Shown: one piece after another, positions 19,681 to 28,568 of the stretch | How positions within the stretch are numbered: the first letter of the stretch is position 1 | Layout of the letters: the number at the start of each line of letters is the position of its first letter | Source: Thioalkalivibrio sp. XN279 | GTDB taxonomy: Bacteria; Pseudomonadota; Gammaproteobacteria; Steroidobacterales; XN24 | NCBI RefSeq assembly: GCF_011089885.1 | Contig: NZ_JAANBD010000015.1 | Coordinates: 124,001-188,000 of the forward strand | Direction: 5' to 3' | DNA length: 64,000 bases | Position numbers and translations under genes: made by a program | Notes under the pieces: generated by a model | Seen by the model: only the letters and a program-made list of their open reading frames with translations | Databases searched by the model: none | What the model was told of the DNA's origin: nothing

Positions 19681-20747
19681 TGCGGCGGTGTCCCCTCGCT
19701 CCATTCCAGCAGCCGGTCCAGGTCTTCCTCGGTGGGATCGACATGGTAGTACAGGCGGTAGAAGGCCCGGGCTTCTTCTCTCAGGTCCGCGTCCCACTGC
19801 TCGGGATAAAACAGGCCCGCCAGCCACTTCAGGCCCATCAGCCGGTTCAGCGAGGGCGGCCGGTCGATCCAGCCGAAGGGCGCGGTGGGCGAGAGATAGA
19901 CGCGGCCTGCGCGCACCGCCTCGATGCCCCTCCACATCGGGTTGTGGAACACCTGGGCATGGAAATTGCGATCCCAGGTCACGATCACTTCCGGGTCCGA
20001 GAACATCACCTGTTCGATGGAGGCTTGCACCAGTCCGCGTCGCCCGTCGCCGGGATCCGCCACGTTGCGCCCGCCGGCGCGCTCGATGATCTCCGTGTTG
20101 ATGGAGCCCTTCAGGCCGGTCTCCAACCCGTCCGGGCCGCGCGCCATGTAGACCCGCGGCCGCTCCTCTTCCGGCGTGTCCGCGAGGATGGCGTCGAGGC
20201 GCGCGAAGGTCTGTTCCACGTCGCGCGCCAGCAGCTCGCCGCGCTCGGGCACGCCGAGCGCCGCGCCCACCAGCCGCAGCGCCGCCGGCGTCGCCTCGAA
20301 GCGACCGTCGACGAGGATGTAGGGAATCCCGGTCTGGCGCTGCACGCGGTCGGCGAGGTCGATGTAGGTGTCGCGCACCGAGCCGAAGTCGATGACCAGG
20401 TCCGGCTTGATCTCGAGCACGCGCTCCAGGTTGGCGTCCCCGCCGCGGCCCGTGAGGCGGCCGGTCTCGGGCAGGTCGCGATAGGGCGCGGCGATATAAG
20501 GCGCTTCCTCGGGCCGGATGGCGCGCGGCCAGCCGCTCAGCACGTCCGGCCGCAGCACGTAGACCAGGATCGACGCCGGCGGGCCGGAGGCGAACACCGT
20601 GTTGATCTCGTCGGGGATCTCGACCACGCGGCCGGCGCTGTCCGTGATCGTCCTGGCCTGGGCCGAAGAGGTCGCGGCGAACGCGCCGAGCAGCAGGGCG
20701 CCGAGCAGCAGCGTTCCCGTGAGTGCGCGGCGTGCGGAAACGCTCAT
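19677..20747 (-). CDS. Periplasmic binding protein of the FecCD-type importer (TroA/BtuF fold)
   Basis: 356 residues with a signal peptide (LTGTLLLGALLLGAFAATSSAQA). The mature protein opens RTITDSAGRVVEIPDEINTVFASGPPASILVYVLRPD, the standard start of cobalamin/Fe3+-siderophore binding proteins, and has ANLERVLEIKPDLVIDFGS before the long inter-lobe helix. Start and stop overlap both neighbours by 4 bp. It has no lipobox, so it is probably a soluble periplasmic protein. Confidence 0.92.
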   Translation of the reverse strand: MSVSARRALTGTLLLGALLLGAFAATSSAQARTITDSAGRVVEIPDEINTVFASGPPASILVYVLRPDVLSGWPRAIRPEEAPYIAAPYRDLPETGRLTGRGGDANLERVLEIKPDLVIDFGSVRDTYIDLADRVQRQTGIPYILVDGRFEATPAALRLVGAALGVPERGELLARDVEQTFARLDAILADTPEEERPRVYMARGPDGLETGLKGSINTEIIERAGGRNVADPGDGRRGLVQASIEQVMFSDPEVIVTWDRNFHAQVFHNPMWRGIEAVRAGRVYLSPTAPFGWIDRPPSLNRLMGLKWLAGLFYPEQWDADLREEARAFYRLYYHVDPTEEDLDRLLEWSEGTPPQ

Positions 20748-21742
20748 GTCCCCGTGCGCCCGACGGGGAGGCCGTCGACTTCCCGGGCGCGTGCACGGGC
20801 CAGTTCCCGGCCGAGGAAGCGCGCCACCTCGCGCATGGCGTCGCGCCCGCCGCCGGCCGCGCGCTCCGCCTGCTGGTTGTAGTTGGTGTTCATGTTGATG
20901 TCGTAGACGAAACACTCCCCGTGCTCGTTCTCCACGAACTCGGCCGCCGCGATCTCGGCGTCGTTGGCGCCGAGGAATTCTTCCAGCCGGGCCAAGAGTT
21001 CCGCATCGGGCTCGCGCTCCGAGAGGCGGAACTTCTGCTTCGGCTGCTCGCCGGGCGCCGGGCAGAACGCCTCGCCGACCTCGCAGGCATCGGCCGGGCA
21101 CAGCTCGAAGCCGCCCGAGGTGTCGACTTCGACCGCGTAGTAATAGCGCCCGCCGATGAACTCCATGCGGGTGATGAACCCGGCGGCCGGGCGGATGTAT
21201 TCCTGCAGCAGCGCGATGCCGTCGAGCGAGATCTCGCCCACGTCGCGCAGGCCCGCGAGCGCGCGTTCCAGCGCGTCGACGTCGTTGAACAGCTGCACGC
21301 CGAGGCCCTTGCCGCCGCGGTTGGGCTTGAGGATGAAGGGCGCCTGGCCGAGGGCGCGCGCCGCGGAGAGGATCTCGTCACGCCCGCTGGCGGCGACGGT
21401 CGCGGGGGTGCGCACGCCGTGCGCCCGCAAGGACAGGTACTGCTCGAACTTGGAGACTTCCAGCTGCAGGGCGCGCCGGCCGTTCACCACGCGGCGGCCG
21501 TGGTGCTGCAGCCAGGCGACCAGCTGCGCCGTGAGTTCCACCGCGTAGCGGTGGTCGCGGGTGTGCGAGGAGGCGCTCATGCGGTTGTAGAACACGCCCT
21601 CGGGCGGGGCTGCGCCCAGGTCCACGCGACCCTCGTGCACGAACCAGTCGACCCAGGGCACGCCCTCGGCCTCCAGCGTCGCGCGCAGCGGCACCAGCCA
21701 CTCCGGGTTCTCGTGGATGACGTGGACCGCCGGCGCGGTCAT
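20744..21742 (-). CDS. ATP-grasp ligase (RimK/glutathione-synthetase-like)
   Basis: 332 residues. Central and C-terminal segments fit the ATP-grasp fold: FILKPNRGGKGLGVQLF (nucleotide-binding lysine and glycine-rich loop), LLQEYI (hinge), and a metal-binding end ECFVYDINMNTNYNQQAE. The N-terminal domain (MTAPAVHVIHENPEWLVPLRATLEAEGVPW) resembles RimK-like pre-ATP-grasp domains. It should join a carboxylate to an amine or thiol via an acyl phosphate; the substrates are unknown. It lies between an outer lipoprotein gene and an iron/corrinoid importer with 4-bp overlaps on both sides, suggesting it processes the imported ligand or makes a small chelator. Confidence 0.85.
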   Translation of the reverse strand: MTAPAVHVIHENPEWLVPLRATLEAEGVPWVDWFVHEGRVDLGAAPPEGVFYNRMSASSHTRDHRYAVELTAQLVAWLQHHGRRVVNGRRALQLEVSKFEQYLSLRAHGVRTPATVAASGRDEILSAARALGQAPFILKPNRGGKGLGVQLFNDVDALERALAGLRDVGEISLDGIALLQEYIRPAAGFITRMEFIGGRYYYAVEVDTSGGFELCPADACEVGEAFCPAPGEQPKQKFRLSEREPDAELLARLEEFLGANDAEIAAAEFVENEHGECFVYDINMNTNYNQQAERAAGGGRDAMREVARFLGRELARARAREVDGLPVGRTGT

Positions 21743-23025
21743 CGGGGTGGCACGCTCGTCGGGTAGGCTTTCAGGCTGCCGGCCGCGCCGGACAGCCGCA
21801 GGGCGCCGGTGGCGTCGATGTCGAAGCGGTTGACGCCCTCGAGGATGCGGAAGAACTTCTGTTCCTGGTTCATGAGCGCCGGCGCGCAGGCCATCCTGGT
21901 CGCTGCGGCGCCGCTGAAGCTGATGCCTTCGCCGCTCAAGGCGTAACCGGCGTTGTAGCGGTTGCATGAACCGAGGCCGTGCACGCGCCCGCTCTGGGGG
22001 TCGAACTCGAGGGTGATGCGCGAGCGGTCGATGATGCCGCCGCCGTCGAGATCCTCCACCACCCACTCGCGGCCGGCGAGCAGGTCGATCGGCTCGCCGC
22101 CGCAACCGGTGAGCACGCGATCGTCGACCTCCAGCGCCACGACGTAGGGATACGGCATGCCGCTCATGCTGTCGTTGCACTGGCGTCGGGCCACGTCCAT
22201 GGCCATGCGGTGGGTGCCGTCGGCGGCGCGGAAACGCGTCACGCGGGCCTCGCTGCTGGTGGCGAACAGCGGCAGCGAGACGCGCTGTTGTCCGTAGTCG
22301 AGGACGAGCTCGGCGCGGCCGTCAGCCAGCGTCACGTTCCAGCCCGGCTCCTGGCCGCGGGCGCGGAAGGGCTGTGCCGGCGGCTCGGCCTGGCGGCAGG
22401 TCGGCAGCCGGCGGCCCTCGATCTCCACCAGCGCCTCCTTGCCCTTGCCGTGGAAGAAGGTGGTCTCGTCGCCGAGTGCACGGTACAGCGCGCCCGAAGC
22501 GGCCCGCGCCGGCGCCATGTCGAACACCTGGCCGTTCACCACCATGCGCGCGTTCTCGCCCTCGGCGCCGAACAGCAGGTCGACGGGGCCGCACAGGTAA
22601 TGGGTACCGATGGCGACCTGGTCCACCGGCAGCAGGCGCAGCAGGCCGAGATCGATCTCGCCGCCGGCGGGGTCGATCATCAACGGCCGCGTGACGCGAT
22701 ACGCGCGCCCGGCCAGCGTCACGCCGCCACGGACTTCGTACACGGCCGCTGCGCCAGCCTCGATGCCGGTTTCGAGCAGGAAGGGGATCGGCACCTGGCG
22801 GCCCTGCAGCGTGATTTCCAGCACGGCGGCGACGTGTTCGCCGCTGGCGTCGAAGCGCCGCAACTCGACCGTCGCCACGCTGTCGGACGGCAGCGCGATG
22901 CGCTCCGGATAGGTGAGGGTGCCCTGCACCAGCAGCGTCTCAGCGGGCATGGCGCCTCCCGGTGCCTGGCAACCGGCCAGCGCGGCCAGGCCGAGCGCCA
23001 GCATCGCGGTGCGGACAGTGTTCAT
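21739..23025 (-). CDS. Four-domain lipoprotein (YbaY-MliC-COG3650-META/HslJ)
   Basis: 428 residues with lipobox LAALAGC (Cys19). A YbaY-like domain is at about 30-133 (VQGTLTYPERIALPSDSVATVEL). An MliC lysozyme-inhibitor-like domain (138-212) has the two cysteines of the family and the SGALYRA motif. A COG3650-like domain follows (218-312), and the META/HslJ domain (317-422) has W..EDLDGGGIID, GSCNRYNAGY and ATRMAC. Each domain occurs alone or in pairs in envelope-stress proteins; four together is uncommon. The ATG at 23025 has GGAGGGAA upstream, and the stop overlaps the ATP-grasp start. Confidence 0.83.
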   Translation of the reverse strand: MNTVRTAMLALGLAALAGCQAPGGAMPAETLLVQGTLTYPERIALPSDSVATVELRRFDASGEHVAAVLEITLQGRQVPIPFLLETGIEAGAAAVYEVRGGVTLAGRAYRVTRPLMIDPAGGEIDLGLLRLLPVDQVAIGTHYLCGPVDLLFGAEGENARMVVNGQVFDMAPARAASGALYRALGDETTFFHGKGKEALVEIEGRRLPTCRQAEPPAQPFRARGQEPGWNVTLADGRAELVLDYGQQRVSLPLFATSSEARVTRFRAADGTHRMAMDVARRQCNDSMSGMPYPYVVALEVDDRVLTGCGGEPIDLLAGREWVVEDLDGGGIIDRSRITLEFDPQSGRVHGLGSCNRYNAGYALSGEGISFSGAAATRMACAPALMNQEQKFFRILEGVNRFDIDATGALRLSGAAGSLKAYPTSVPPR

Positions 23026-23050
23026 GCTGCGTTCCCTCCAGTCGGGGCCC

Positions 23051-25630
23051 CTAGTCTTCATCCGGCGCCGGCGTGCGTTCTACCAGGCTGCCGAAAAACA
23101 GTGCATTGGCAAAGAGTCTTTCGGTGCCCTGCCAGTAACCCCGGAAAAGATAATCGTCCGCCATGCGCACCACCAGCCCGGCGCCGTGACGGGTGGCCAC
23201 CAGCGCCGGGCCGCCCGCGAGGCGCTCGCGGTTGCGCTCCGACAGGTAGCCGGCGACCAGGGGATCGTCGGCATAGGTGCCGGGCTGCACGTAAGGGTTG
23301 TCGACCGCGCGCAGCACCTGGTCGCCGCGCCGCATCACGCTGAGTTCCTCCTCGGCGTAGCCGAAGCCCAGCGGGTGCGTGTTGTCGAGCTGCATGCGCA
23401 GCACGCTGCCGCCGATCTGCTCGCGGCCGCGGTCGTCGCGGGCTGCGCCGTAAGGGCGCCGCTCGGGTGCCGCTGCGGCCTGTGACTCGTTCGGCTCGCC
23501 CGCGGGCGCCGCGTCTCCGGCCGTGTCGGCAGTGTCCTCGCCGTCCACGAAGTTCCATTCGAGCTCGAGGTCCTCCACCCAGCGCGCCGCGCGTCGCACC
23601 GCGAGCAACTGGCCGCCGCCGCGCACGAACTCCACCAGGGTCTCGGCGACGGACTCAGGCATGTCGGCATAGTCGCCGTCCGGCAGCACCAGGTGAGTGA
23701 AGCCCTTGAGGCGTCGCGGCAGGCGATGCCAGTCCACCTGCGTGAGCGGCTGGTCCAGGCGGGTGTCGAACCAGTGCCAGGTGTAGCCGGCACTGTAGGG
23801 GTTGAGCCGATGTCCGGTGAGCATGGCGACGCGGGGCGCCTCCAGCACCGCGGCGCCCGGCGCACCCAGGTCGATGCCGGCCTGGCTCAGGCCGCTGGTC
23901 GCTGCGCCGACCTGCACGCCGTAGCGGGTCGCCAGCGCCGCGAGGCGCCCGGACACGGGCGGCAGCTGCTCCGGCTGGATGCCGCCGTGAATCACCAGGC
24001 CGCCGCGCACCAGGGCGAGCGGTCCCGCGGTCGTCTGTGCCACCAGCGGTTCGGTGACCGCCTGTACCCGGTAACCCTCGGCGAGCAACGCGGCCAGCAA
24101 CGCGGGCGCGCGGTGCTGGTCCCAGGGCACCAGCCAGGCCACGGCGTTTTCCGGCAGCGTCACGGGCGGGAGCTCCGGCAGCGCCTGCAGCGGTGCACCC
24201 GTGTCCGGCGCCCGGCGCACGGGCGTGACCGGCAGGTTCCAGGCGCGCTGCAGCGGCCAGGCCGAGACGTCGTAGAAGATGTCGGCGCCGGGCTCGGCGG
24301 AGACGTCGAACATGGCGCGCAGCAGCAGGTACTGGTCCTGCTGCGCCGGGATGAACCAGCGTTGCTCGGGCCGGTCCTGGCGGCTGTCCGCCGCCACGGG
24401 CCGCACCTCGATGCCGTGCCCCAGCAGTACCTCGAGGAGCGCGCGGGCGCGCATCGGGTCGCCGCCATCGGCGAGCAGCCAGCCGGCATTGCGATCGCGC
24501 CGTGCCTGGTCGCGGCCAGCCGCGAAGAACTCGGCCTGGTAGGCGATCAGTTCGTCCGCCATGGCGCGGCTCGCACGCAGCGTCGAGATGGAGGTGCGCA
24601 CCTGGTTGGCGATGGCGTCGGCGAAGCTGCGCTGGCCGTAGGACGTATCCATGAGATGCCCGCGCGCCGACCCCTGCTCGAACAGGATGCCGACGCCGCC
24701 GGTGACGTCCGGGTAGGTCGAGCCCTTGCCGACGTAGTAGTCGTCGAACTGCTCGCGGGTGTAATAGGGCTCGCCGGCGCCGTCCAGGATCTCGCCGTGG
24801 AAGCGGCCGATGCGGGTGGTGAGTTCCTGGTTTCGCGCCGGGATCAGCGGGTTGGCGCGTTCCGGCACGCCGGGCTGGAAAAAGTAAGTGGCGTCCGAGC
24901 CCATCTCGTGGGTGTCGGTGATCACGTGCGGCCGCCAGGCATGGTAGTGCCGGAGGCGCGCCCGCGACTCCGGATGCACCAGCGGCAGCCAGTCGCGGTT
25001 GAGATCGAACCAGTAGTAGTTGGTGCGGCCGTTGGGCCAGGTCTCGTGGTGTTCGCGGTCCAGCGGGTCGGCGGACGGATGGCGGCCGCGATGCATGTTG
25101 GCCCAGTGGGCGAAACGGTCCAGGCCGTCCGGGTTCAGCACCGGCTCCATGACGATGATCATGTTGTCGAGCCAGTCGAGCACTTCCGGGTCACGCGAGG
25201 CCGCCAGGTGCCAGGCCGTCACGATCGCGGCCGAGGCGCCCGAGGCCTCGTTGCCGTGCACCGAGTAGCCGAGCCAGGCCACCGGCGGGCCTTCGCCCTT
25301 GCGGCTCGCATCCTGGCGCGCAGCCCGCAGGGCGTCGAGGTCGGCCAGCCGTTCGGGCTGAGCGAAGTAGGCCAGCATGAGCGGGCGACCGCCGTGCGTC
25401 TCGCCGGTGAACTCGATGCGCACGCGGTCGGACGCGGCGGCCAGGGCCTCGAAATACGCCACCACCTGGTCATGCCGCGGGTGACGCTCGCCCGGCTCGA
25501 AACCGAGCACCTCGGCCGGCGCCGGCACCGTGGTGTCCATGGCCTGGCCCTCGGGCAGGCCCGGGGCGGCGGAGACGCGCAAGGCGAGCACGAGGCCGGC
25601 CAGGAAGAATGTGAGTCTTGTCGGGCTCAT
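23051..25630 (-). CDS. M14-family zinc carboxypeptidase, secreted
   Basis: 859 residues with a signal peptide (LTFFLAGLVLALRVSA). The catalytic domain is in the first half: the zinc pair is in YSVHGNEASG, the substrate-binding/NPDG segment is EPVLNPDGLDRF, and a third-ligand region is DTHEMGSDATYFFQPG. The large C-terminal region (about residues 400-859) has no catalytic motif that I can see and may be beta-rich. The enzyme should trim peptides in the periplasm. It is first in the operon with the lipoprotein, ATP-grasp and importer genes, 25 bp before the next start. Confidence 0.87.
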   Translation of the reverse strand: MSPTRLTFFLAGLVLALRVSAAPGLPEGQAMDTTVPAPAEVLGFEPGERHPRHDQVVAYFEALAAASDRVRIEFTGETHGGRPLMLAYFAQPERLADLDALRAARQDASRKGEGPPVAWLGYSVHGNEASGASAAIVTAWHLAASRDPEVLDWLDNMIIVMEPVLNPDGLDRFAHWANMHRGRHPSADPLDREHHETWPNGRTNYYWFDLNRDWLPLVHPESRARLRHYHAWRPHVITDTHEMGSDATYFFQPGVPERANPLIPARNQELTTRIGRFHGEILDGAGEPYYTREQFDDYYVGKGSTYPDVTGGVGILFEQGSARGHLMDTSYGQRSFADAIANQVRTSISTLRASRAMADELIAYQAEFFAAGRDQARRDRNAGWLLADGGDPMRARALLEVLLGHGIEVRPVAADSRQDRPEQRWFIPAQQDQYLLLRAMFDVSAEPGADIFYDVSAWPLQRAWNLPVTPVRRAPDTGAPLQALPELPPVTLPENAVAWLVPWDQHRAPALLAALLAEGYRVQAVTEPLVAQTTAGPLALVRGGLVIHGGIQPEQLPPVSGRLAALATRYGVQVGAATSGLSQAGIDLGAPGAAVLEAPRVAMLTGHRLNPYSAGYTWHWFDTRLDQPLTQVDWHRLPRRLKGFTHLVLPDGDYADMPESVAETLVEFVRGGGQLLAVRRAARWVEDLELEWNFVDGEDTADTAGDAAPAGEPNESQAAAAPERRPYGAARDDRGREQIGGSVLRMQLDNTHPLGFGYAEEELSVMRRGDQVLRAVDNPYVQPGTYADDPLVAGYLSERNRERLAGGPALVATRHGAGLVVRMADDYLFRGYWQGTERLFANALFFGSLVERTPAPDED

Positions 25631-25671
25631 CGGCAGCGGGACTCCGGCAGCTTGCAAAGCGGGACATGATA

Positions 25672-25703
25672 GCGGCCCCGGCGCGGGCGTGCGCCGGGGC
25701 CGC
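25672..25703. terminator. Strong GC hairpin between redoxin and M14 genes
   Basis: A perfect 13-bp stem (25672-25684 with 25691-25703) with a 6-nt loop lies just beyond the redoxin stop and upstream of the M14 start. No T-tract follows in either direction, so efficient intrinsic termination is unsure. Confidence 0.5.
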
Positions 25704-25726
25704 AGTTCAGCTGCAGCCGGCAGCGG

Positions 25727-26341
25727 TCAGTACTTCACGCTGCAGCCGTAAGGCTGGGTCAGCGGCCGGCTGACCGGCTTGCCCTCCGCCAGCTCCGCCA
25801 GCGCGATCTCCACGTACTGCTCGGCCTTCTCGATGTCGGCGACGTTGGCGCTCGGGATCGAGTCGATGGCGCCGTTGTAGCGCAGCACGCCCGCGGGATC
25901 GATGATGTACATATGCGGCGTGGTCTTGGCGCCGTAGGCCGTGCCGACGGTGCCGTCGGTGTCGAACAGGTAGGCGGTCTGCTGCGCCTTCCATTCGGCC
26001 TGGATCTGGTCGGCCTGCGCCGGGCTCACGTGGCCCTGCTTGCCCTCGGCCGAAGAGTTCACCACCAGCCACACCACGCCGTCGGCGGTGGCCTCAGCCT
26101 GCTGGCGCTGCATGTTCTCGCCGTTGTAATGCTTTTTCACGAACGGGCAGTCGTGGTTGGTCCACTCCAGCACCACGGTCTTGCCGGCGAAGTCGGACAG
26201 GTTGTGCGTGACGCCCGCCGTGTCGGTGAGGGTGAAGGCGGGTGCGGGCTCGCCGATTTTCGCGTCCGCGGCCAAAGCTGGTGAAGCGGCCGGCGACGCC
26301 GCCAGGGTGAGTGCGAGGGCGACGCCCAGGGTCTTGTACAT
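25727..26341 (-). CDS. Secreted AhpC/TSA-family redoxin
   Basis: 204 residues with a signal peptide (ALALTLAASPAASPALA). The thioredoxin-like fold shows GEPAPAFTLTDTAGVTHNLSDFAGKTVVLEWTNHDCPFVKKHY, in which a single active cysteine replaces the CxxC of thioredoxin, as in peroxiredoxin-like proteins. TTPHMYIIDPAGVLRYNGAID completes the fold. It would be a periplasmic thiol-dependent reductase or peroxidase. It lies 38 bp downstream of the DsbD-like gene on the same strand, which could recycle it. Confidence 0.88.
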   Translation of the reverse strand: MYKTLGVALALTLAASPAASPALAADAKIGEPAPAFTLTDTAGVTHNLSDFAGKTVVLEWTNHDCPFVKKHYNGENMQRQQAEATADGVVWLVVNSSAEGKQGHVSPAQADQIQAEWKAQQTAYLFDTDGTVGTAYGAKTTPHMYIIDPAGVLRYNGAIDSIPSANVADIEKAEQYVEIALAELAEGKPVSRPLTQPYGCSVKY

Positions 26342-26379
26342 GGTTCTCTCCTTGCTGGTCGAATGTCAGTGATTGCGTG

Positions 26380-28446
26380 TCAGATGTCGTCGAGCGCCTG
26401 TAGCACGATGTCCACGGTCAGCAGCTGCGGCAGCACCACCGGTTCGCGCCCGGGACCGGGATACAGCACATACAGCGGCACGCCGCTCCTGCCGAAGGAT
26501 TCGAGGTAGGCGGTGATGTCGGAGTCACGCCGCGTCCAGTCGCCCTTGAGGTAGCGCACGCCGCGCTCCTCCAGCGCTGCGGCCACCCGCGGCGAGGACA
26601 GGGCGACGCGCTCGTTGGCCAGGCAGGTGATGCACCACGCCGCCGTCATGTTCACCAGCACCGGTTCACCGGCCGCACGGGCGGAAGCGAGCCGGTCGGG
26701 CGTCCAGGCCTCGTGTGCGGCTGCGGCCGCGGGTGCAGGTCCGGTGCTCGGCGCGGGTGACTGCAACAGCGGCAGGACCAGGCTCGCGAGCAGCACGCCC
26801 CAGGCCGGGATGCGCCAGGCGCCGCCGGCGCGCAGCAGCCACAGGCCGAAGGCGATGCCGACCAACGCGGCGAGCAGCCAGCTCATGGCCAGCACCGAGG
26901 TCTGTTCGCCGTAGACCCACAGCAGCCAGGTCACGGTGAGCAGCAGCGGGAAGGCCAGCAGCCGACGGAAGGTGTCCATCCACGGGCCGGGGCGCGGCAA
27001 CGCCCGCGCCAGTCCCGGCACCCAGCCCAACGCCAAAATCGGCAGCGCCAGGCCGAGGCCGAGGGCGGCGAAGATCGCCAGCGCGGCGCCCGCGGGCAGG
27101 GCCAGCGCCACGCCGAGCGCGACGCCCATGAACGGGGCGGTGCAGGGGCTCGCCACCAGGCAGGCGAGCACCCCGGTGAAGAACGCGGCGCGGTCGCCGT
27201 GGCCTGCAGCGAGGCCCTGGCCGAGCCCGGCGAGCCGGCCGCGGAACTCGAACAGGCCGGCGAAGTTCATCGCCAGCACGAAAAACAGCAGCGCCAGGCC
27301 GGCGACGAATGCGGGCGCCTGCAGCTGGAAGCCCCAGCCCAGTGCCTCGCCCGAGGCCCGCAGCGCCAGCAAGGCGCCGGCCACGACGAGGAAGCTGGAC
27401 ACCACGCCGGCGGTGTAAAGCAGGCCGTGGCGACGCAGCAGCGCGCGGTCGCCGGCCGCTTCCATGGCCCCTGCAGCCTTGAGGAACAGCACCGGGAACA
27501 CGCAGGGCATGAGGTTGAGGATCAGCCCGCCCAGCAGTGCGAGGCCGATCGCGGCCAGCACGCCCGGCGTGCCGCCCGGGCCCGGCGCTGTCGTGCCCTG
27601 CGCTGCGCCCGGTGCGGCGTCCGCGCGCGGGACGGCGCTGAACAGCAGGCCCGTATCGCCGCGCGCAAGGAGGAACTCGAAGCGCTGCGGCGCGGCGGTG
27701 AAATAGTCGCTCTTCGGCAGCACCAGCGCCGTGCCGTCGCCGGTCTCGAGCCAGCGCGGCTCTATCGCGTTCGAGGTCACCTGCGGGGTGACGGGAAAGT
27801 AGGTCCACGCGGCATCGGGCGCCGGATTCAGGCCAGCGGGCAACTGGAGCTCGACCGTTTCGGCCGTGAAGCTGACGGTCGCCGCGCTGGCAGCCGCTTG
27901 CGGCTGGCGGCGCAGGGCGGCGGCAAAGACCTCGCCCCAGCGCGGGTCGTTTTCCGCTGCGTCGGCTTCGGTGGCGACGGGGAGGCGCAGGGTGTAGCTG
28001 CCTTCTCCGGGCAAGCACTCGACCCGGCAGATCAGCCAGTCCGCCGTGGCCTCGATGACCAGTTCGTCGCCGGCGAAATCCGCCGGGACAGGCACCTCGA
28101 TCGGCAGCACCATGGTGCCGCCGTAACCGAAGTTCACCAGTGGTCCGGCCGGCAGGCGCTCGGGAATCGGCCACGCGATGGCGCCGGCCGAGAACCCCGG
28201 CGGCAGTTCCAGGTTCACCCGCGTGGGCAGCCCCGAATCGCCCGGGTTGCGCCAGTAGGTGTGCCATTCCGGGTCGTGCTGCAGCCACAGCCCGAGGCGG
28301 AGTATTTCCCCGGGCACCGCGGTTGCCTGCTGCGCCACCAGGCGCGAGTAGAGGTGGTCCGTGCGCAGCGGCGCCTCTGCCGCAGCCGCGGCATGCGACG
28401 AGGCGGTGGTCAGCAGGAGCACCAGCAGCAGCGATCTCAGGCGCAT
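26380..28446 (-). CDS. DsbD/ScsB-like thiol:disulfide interchange protein
   Basis: 688 residues. A signal peptide and N-terminal periplasmic immunoglobulin-like domain (DPEWHTYWRNPGDSGLPTRV, with the reactive pair in WLICRVECLPG) come first. A DsbD membrane domain of about eight helices follows (FPVLFLKAAGAME, ACLVASPCTAPFMG), and a C-terminal thioredoxin domain has WCITCLANE. It carries electrons from cytoplasmic thioredoxin to periplasmic thiols. The domain composition matches the ScsB/DsbD-alpha type. It is divergent from cls and upstream of the redoxin gene, a likely substrate. Confidence 0.91.
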   Translation of the reverse strand: MRLRSLLLVLLLTTASSHAAAAAEAPLRTDHLYSRLVAQQATAVPGEILRLGLWLQHDPEWHTYWRNPGDSGLPTRVNLELPPGFSAGAIAWPIPERLPAGPLVNFGYGGTMVLPIEVPVPADFAGDELVIEATADWLICRVECLPGEGSYTLRLPVATEADAAENDPRWGEVFAAALRRQPQAAASAATVSFTAETVELQLPAGLNPAPDAAWTYFPVTPQVTSNAIEPRWLETGDGTALVLPKSDYFTAAPQRFEFLLARGDTGLLFSAVPRADAAPGAAQGTTAPGPGGTPGVLAAIGLALLGGLILNLMPCVFPVLFLKAAGAMEAAGDRALLRRHGLLYTAGVVSSFLVVAGALLALRASGEALGWGFQLQAPAFVAGLALLFFVLAMNFAGLFEFRGRLAGLGQGLAAGHGDRAAFFTGVLACLVASPCTAPFMGVALGVALALPAGAALAIFAALGLGLALPILALGWVPGLARALPRPGPWMDTFRRLLAFPLLLTVTWLLWVYGEQTSVLAMSWLLAALVGIAFGLWLLRAGGAWRIPAWGVLLASLVLPLLQSPAPSTGPAPAAAAAHEAWTPDRLASARAAGEPVLVNMTAAWCITCLANERVALSSPRVAAALEERGVRYLKGDWTRRDSDITAYLESFGRSGVPLYVLYPGPGREPVVLPQLLTVDIVLQALDDI

Positions 28447-28533
28447 CGGCGGGACTCGGTCCTCGGTTCGGGCATGGGATTGTACGACCGGGCGGGGTCG
28501 GAGGGGTTCCGGGGACGGCTCGCGCGCCTGTCC

Positions 28534-28539
28534 TATACT
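28534..28539 (+). promoter_or_regulatory. Possible -10 element for cls
   Basis: TATACT lies 30 bp upstream of the cardiolipin synthase ATG. No good -35 is visible, so confidence is low. Confidence 0.3.
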
Positions 28540-28568
28540 GCCCCTTCCTTGAGCATGCCGGAGGGCGC

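Noticed and set aside
25631-25726. Cobalamin riboswitch upstream of the M14-importer operon
   Set aside because: The gap is under 100 bp and contains a GC hairpin but nothing like the B12-box, so a riboswitch cannot be supported.
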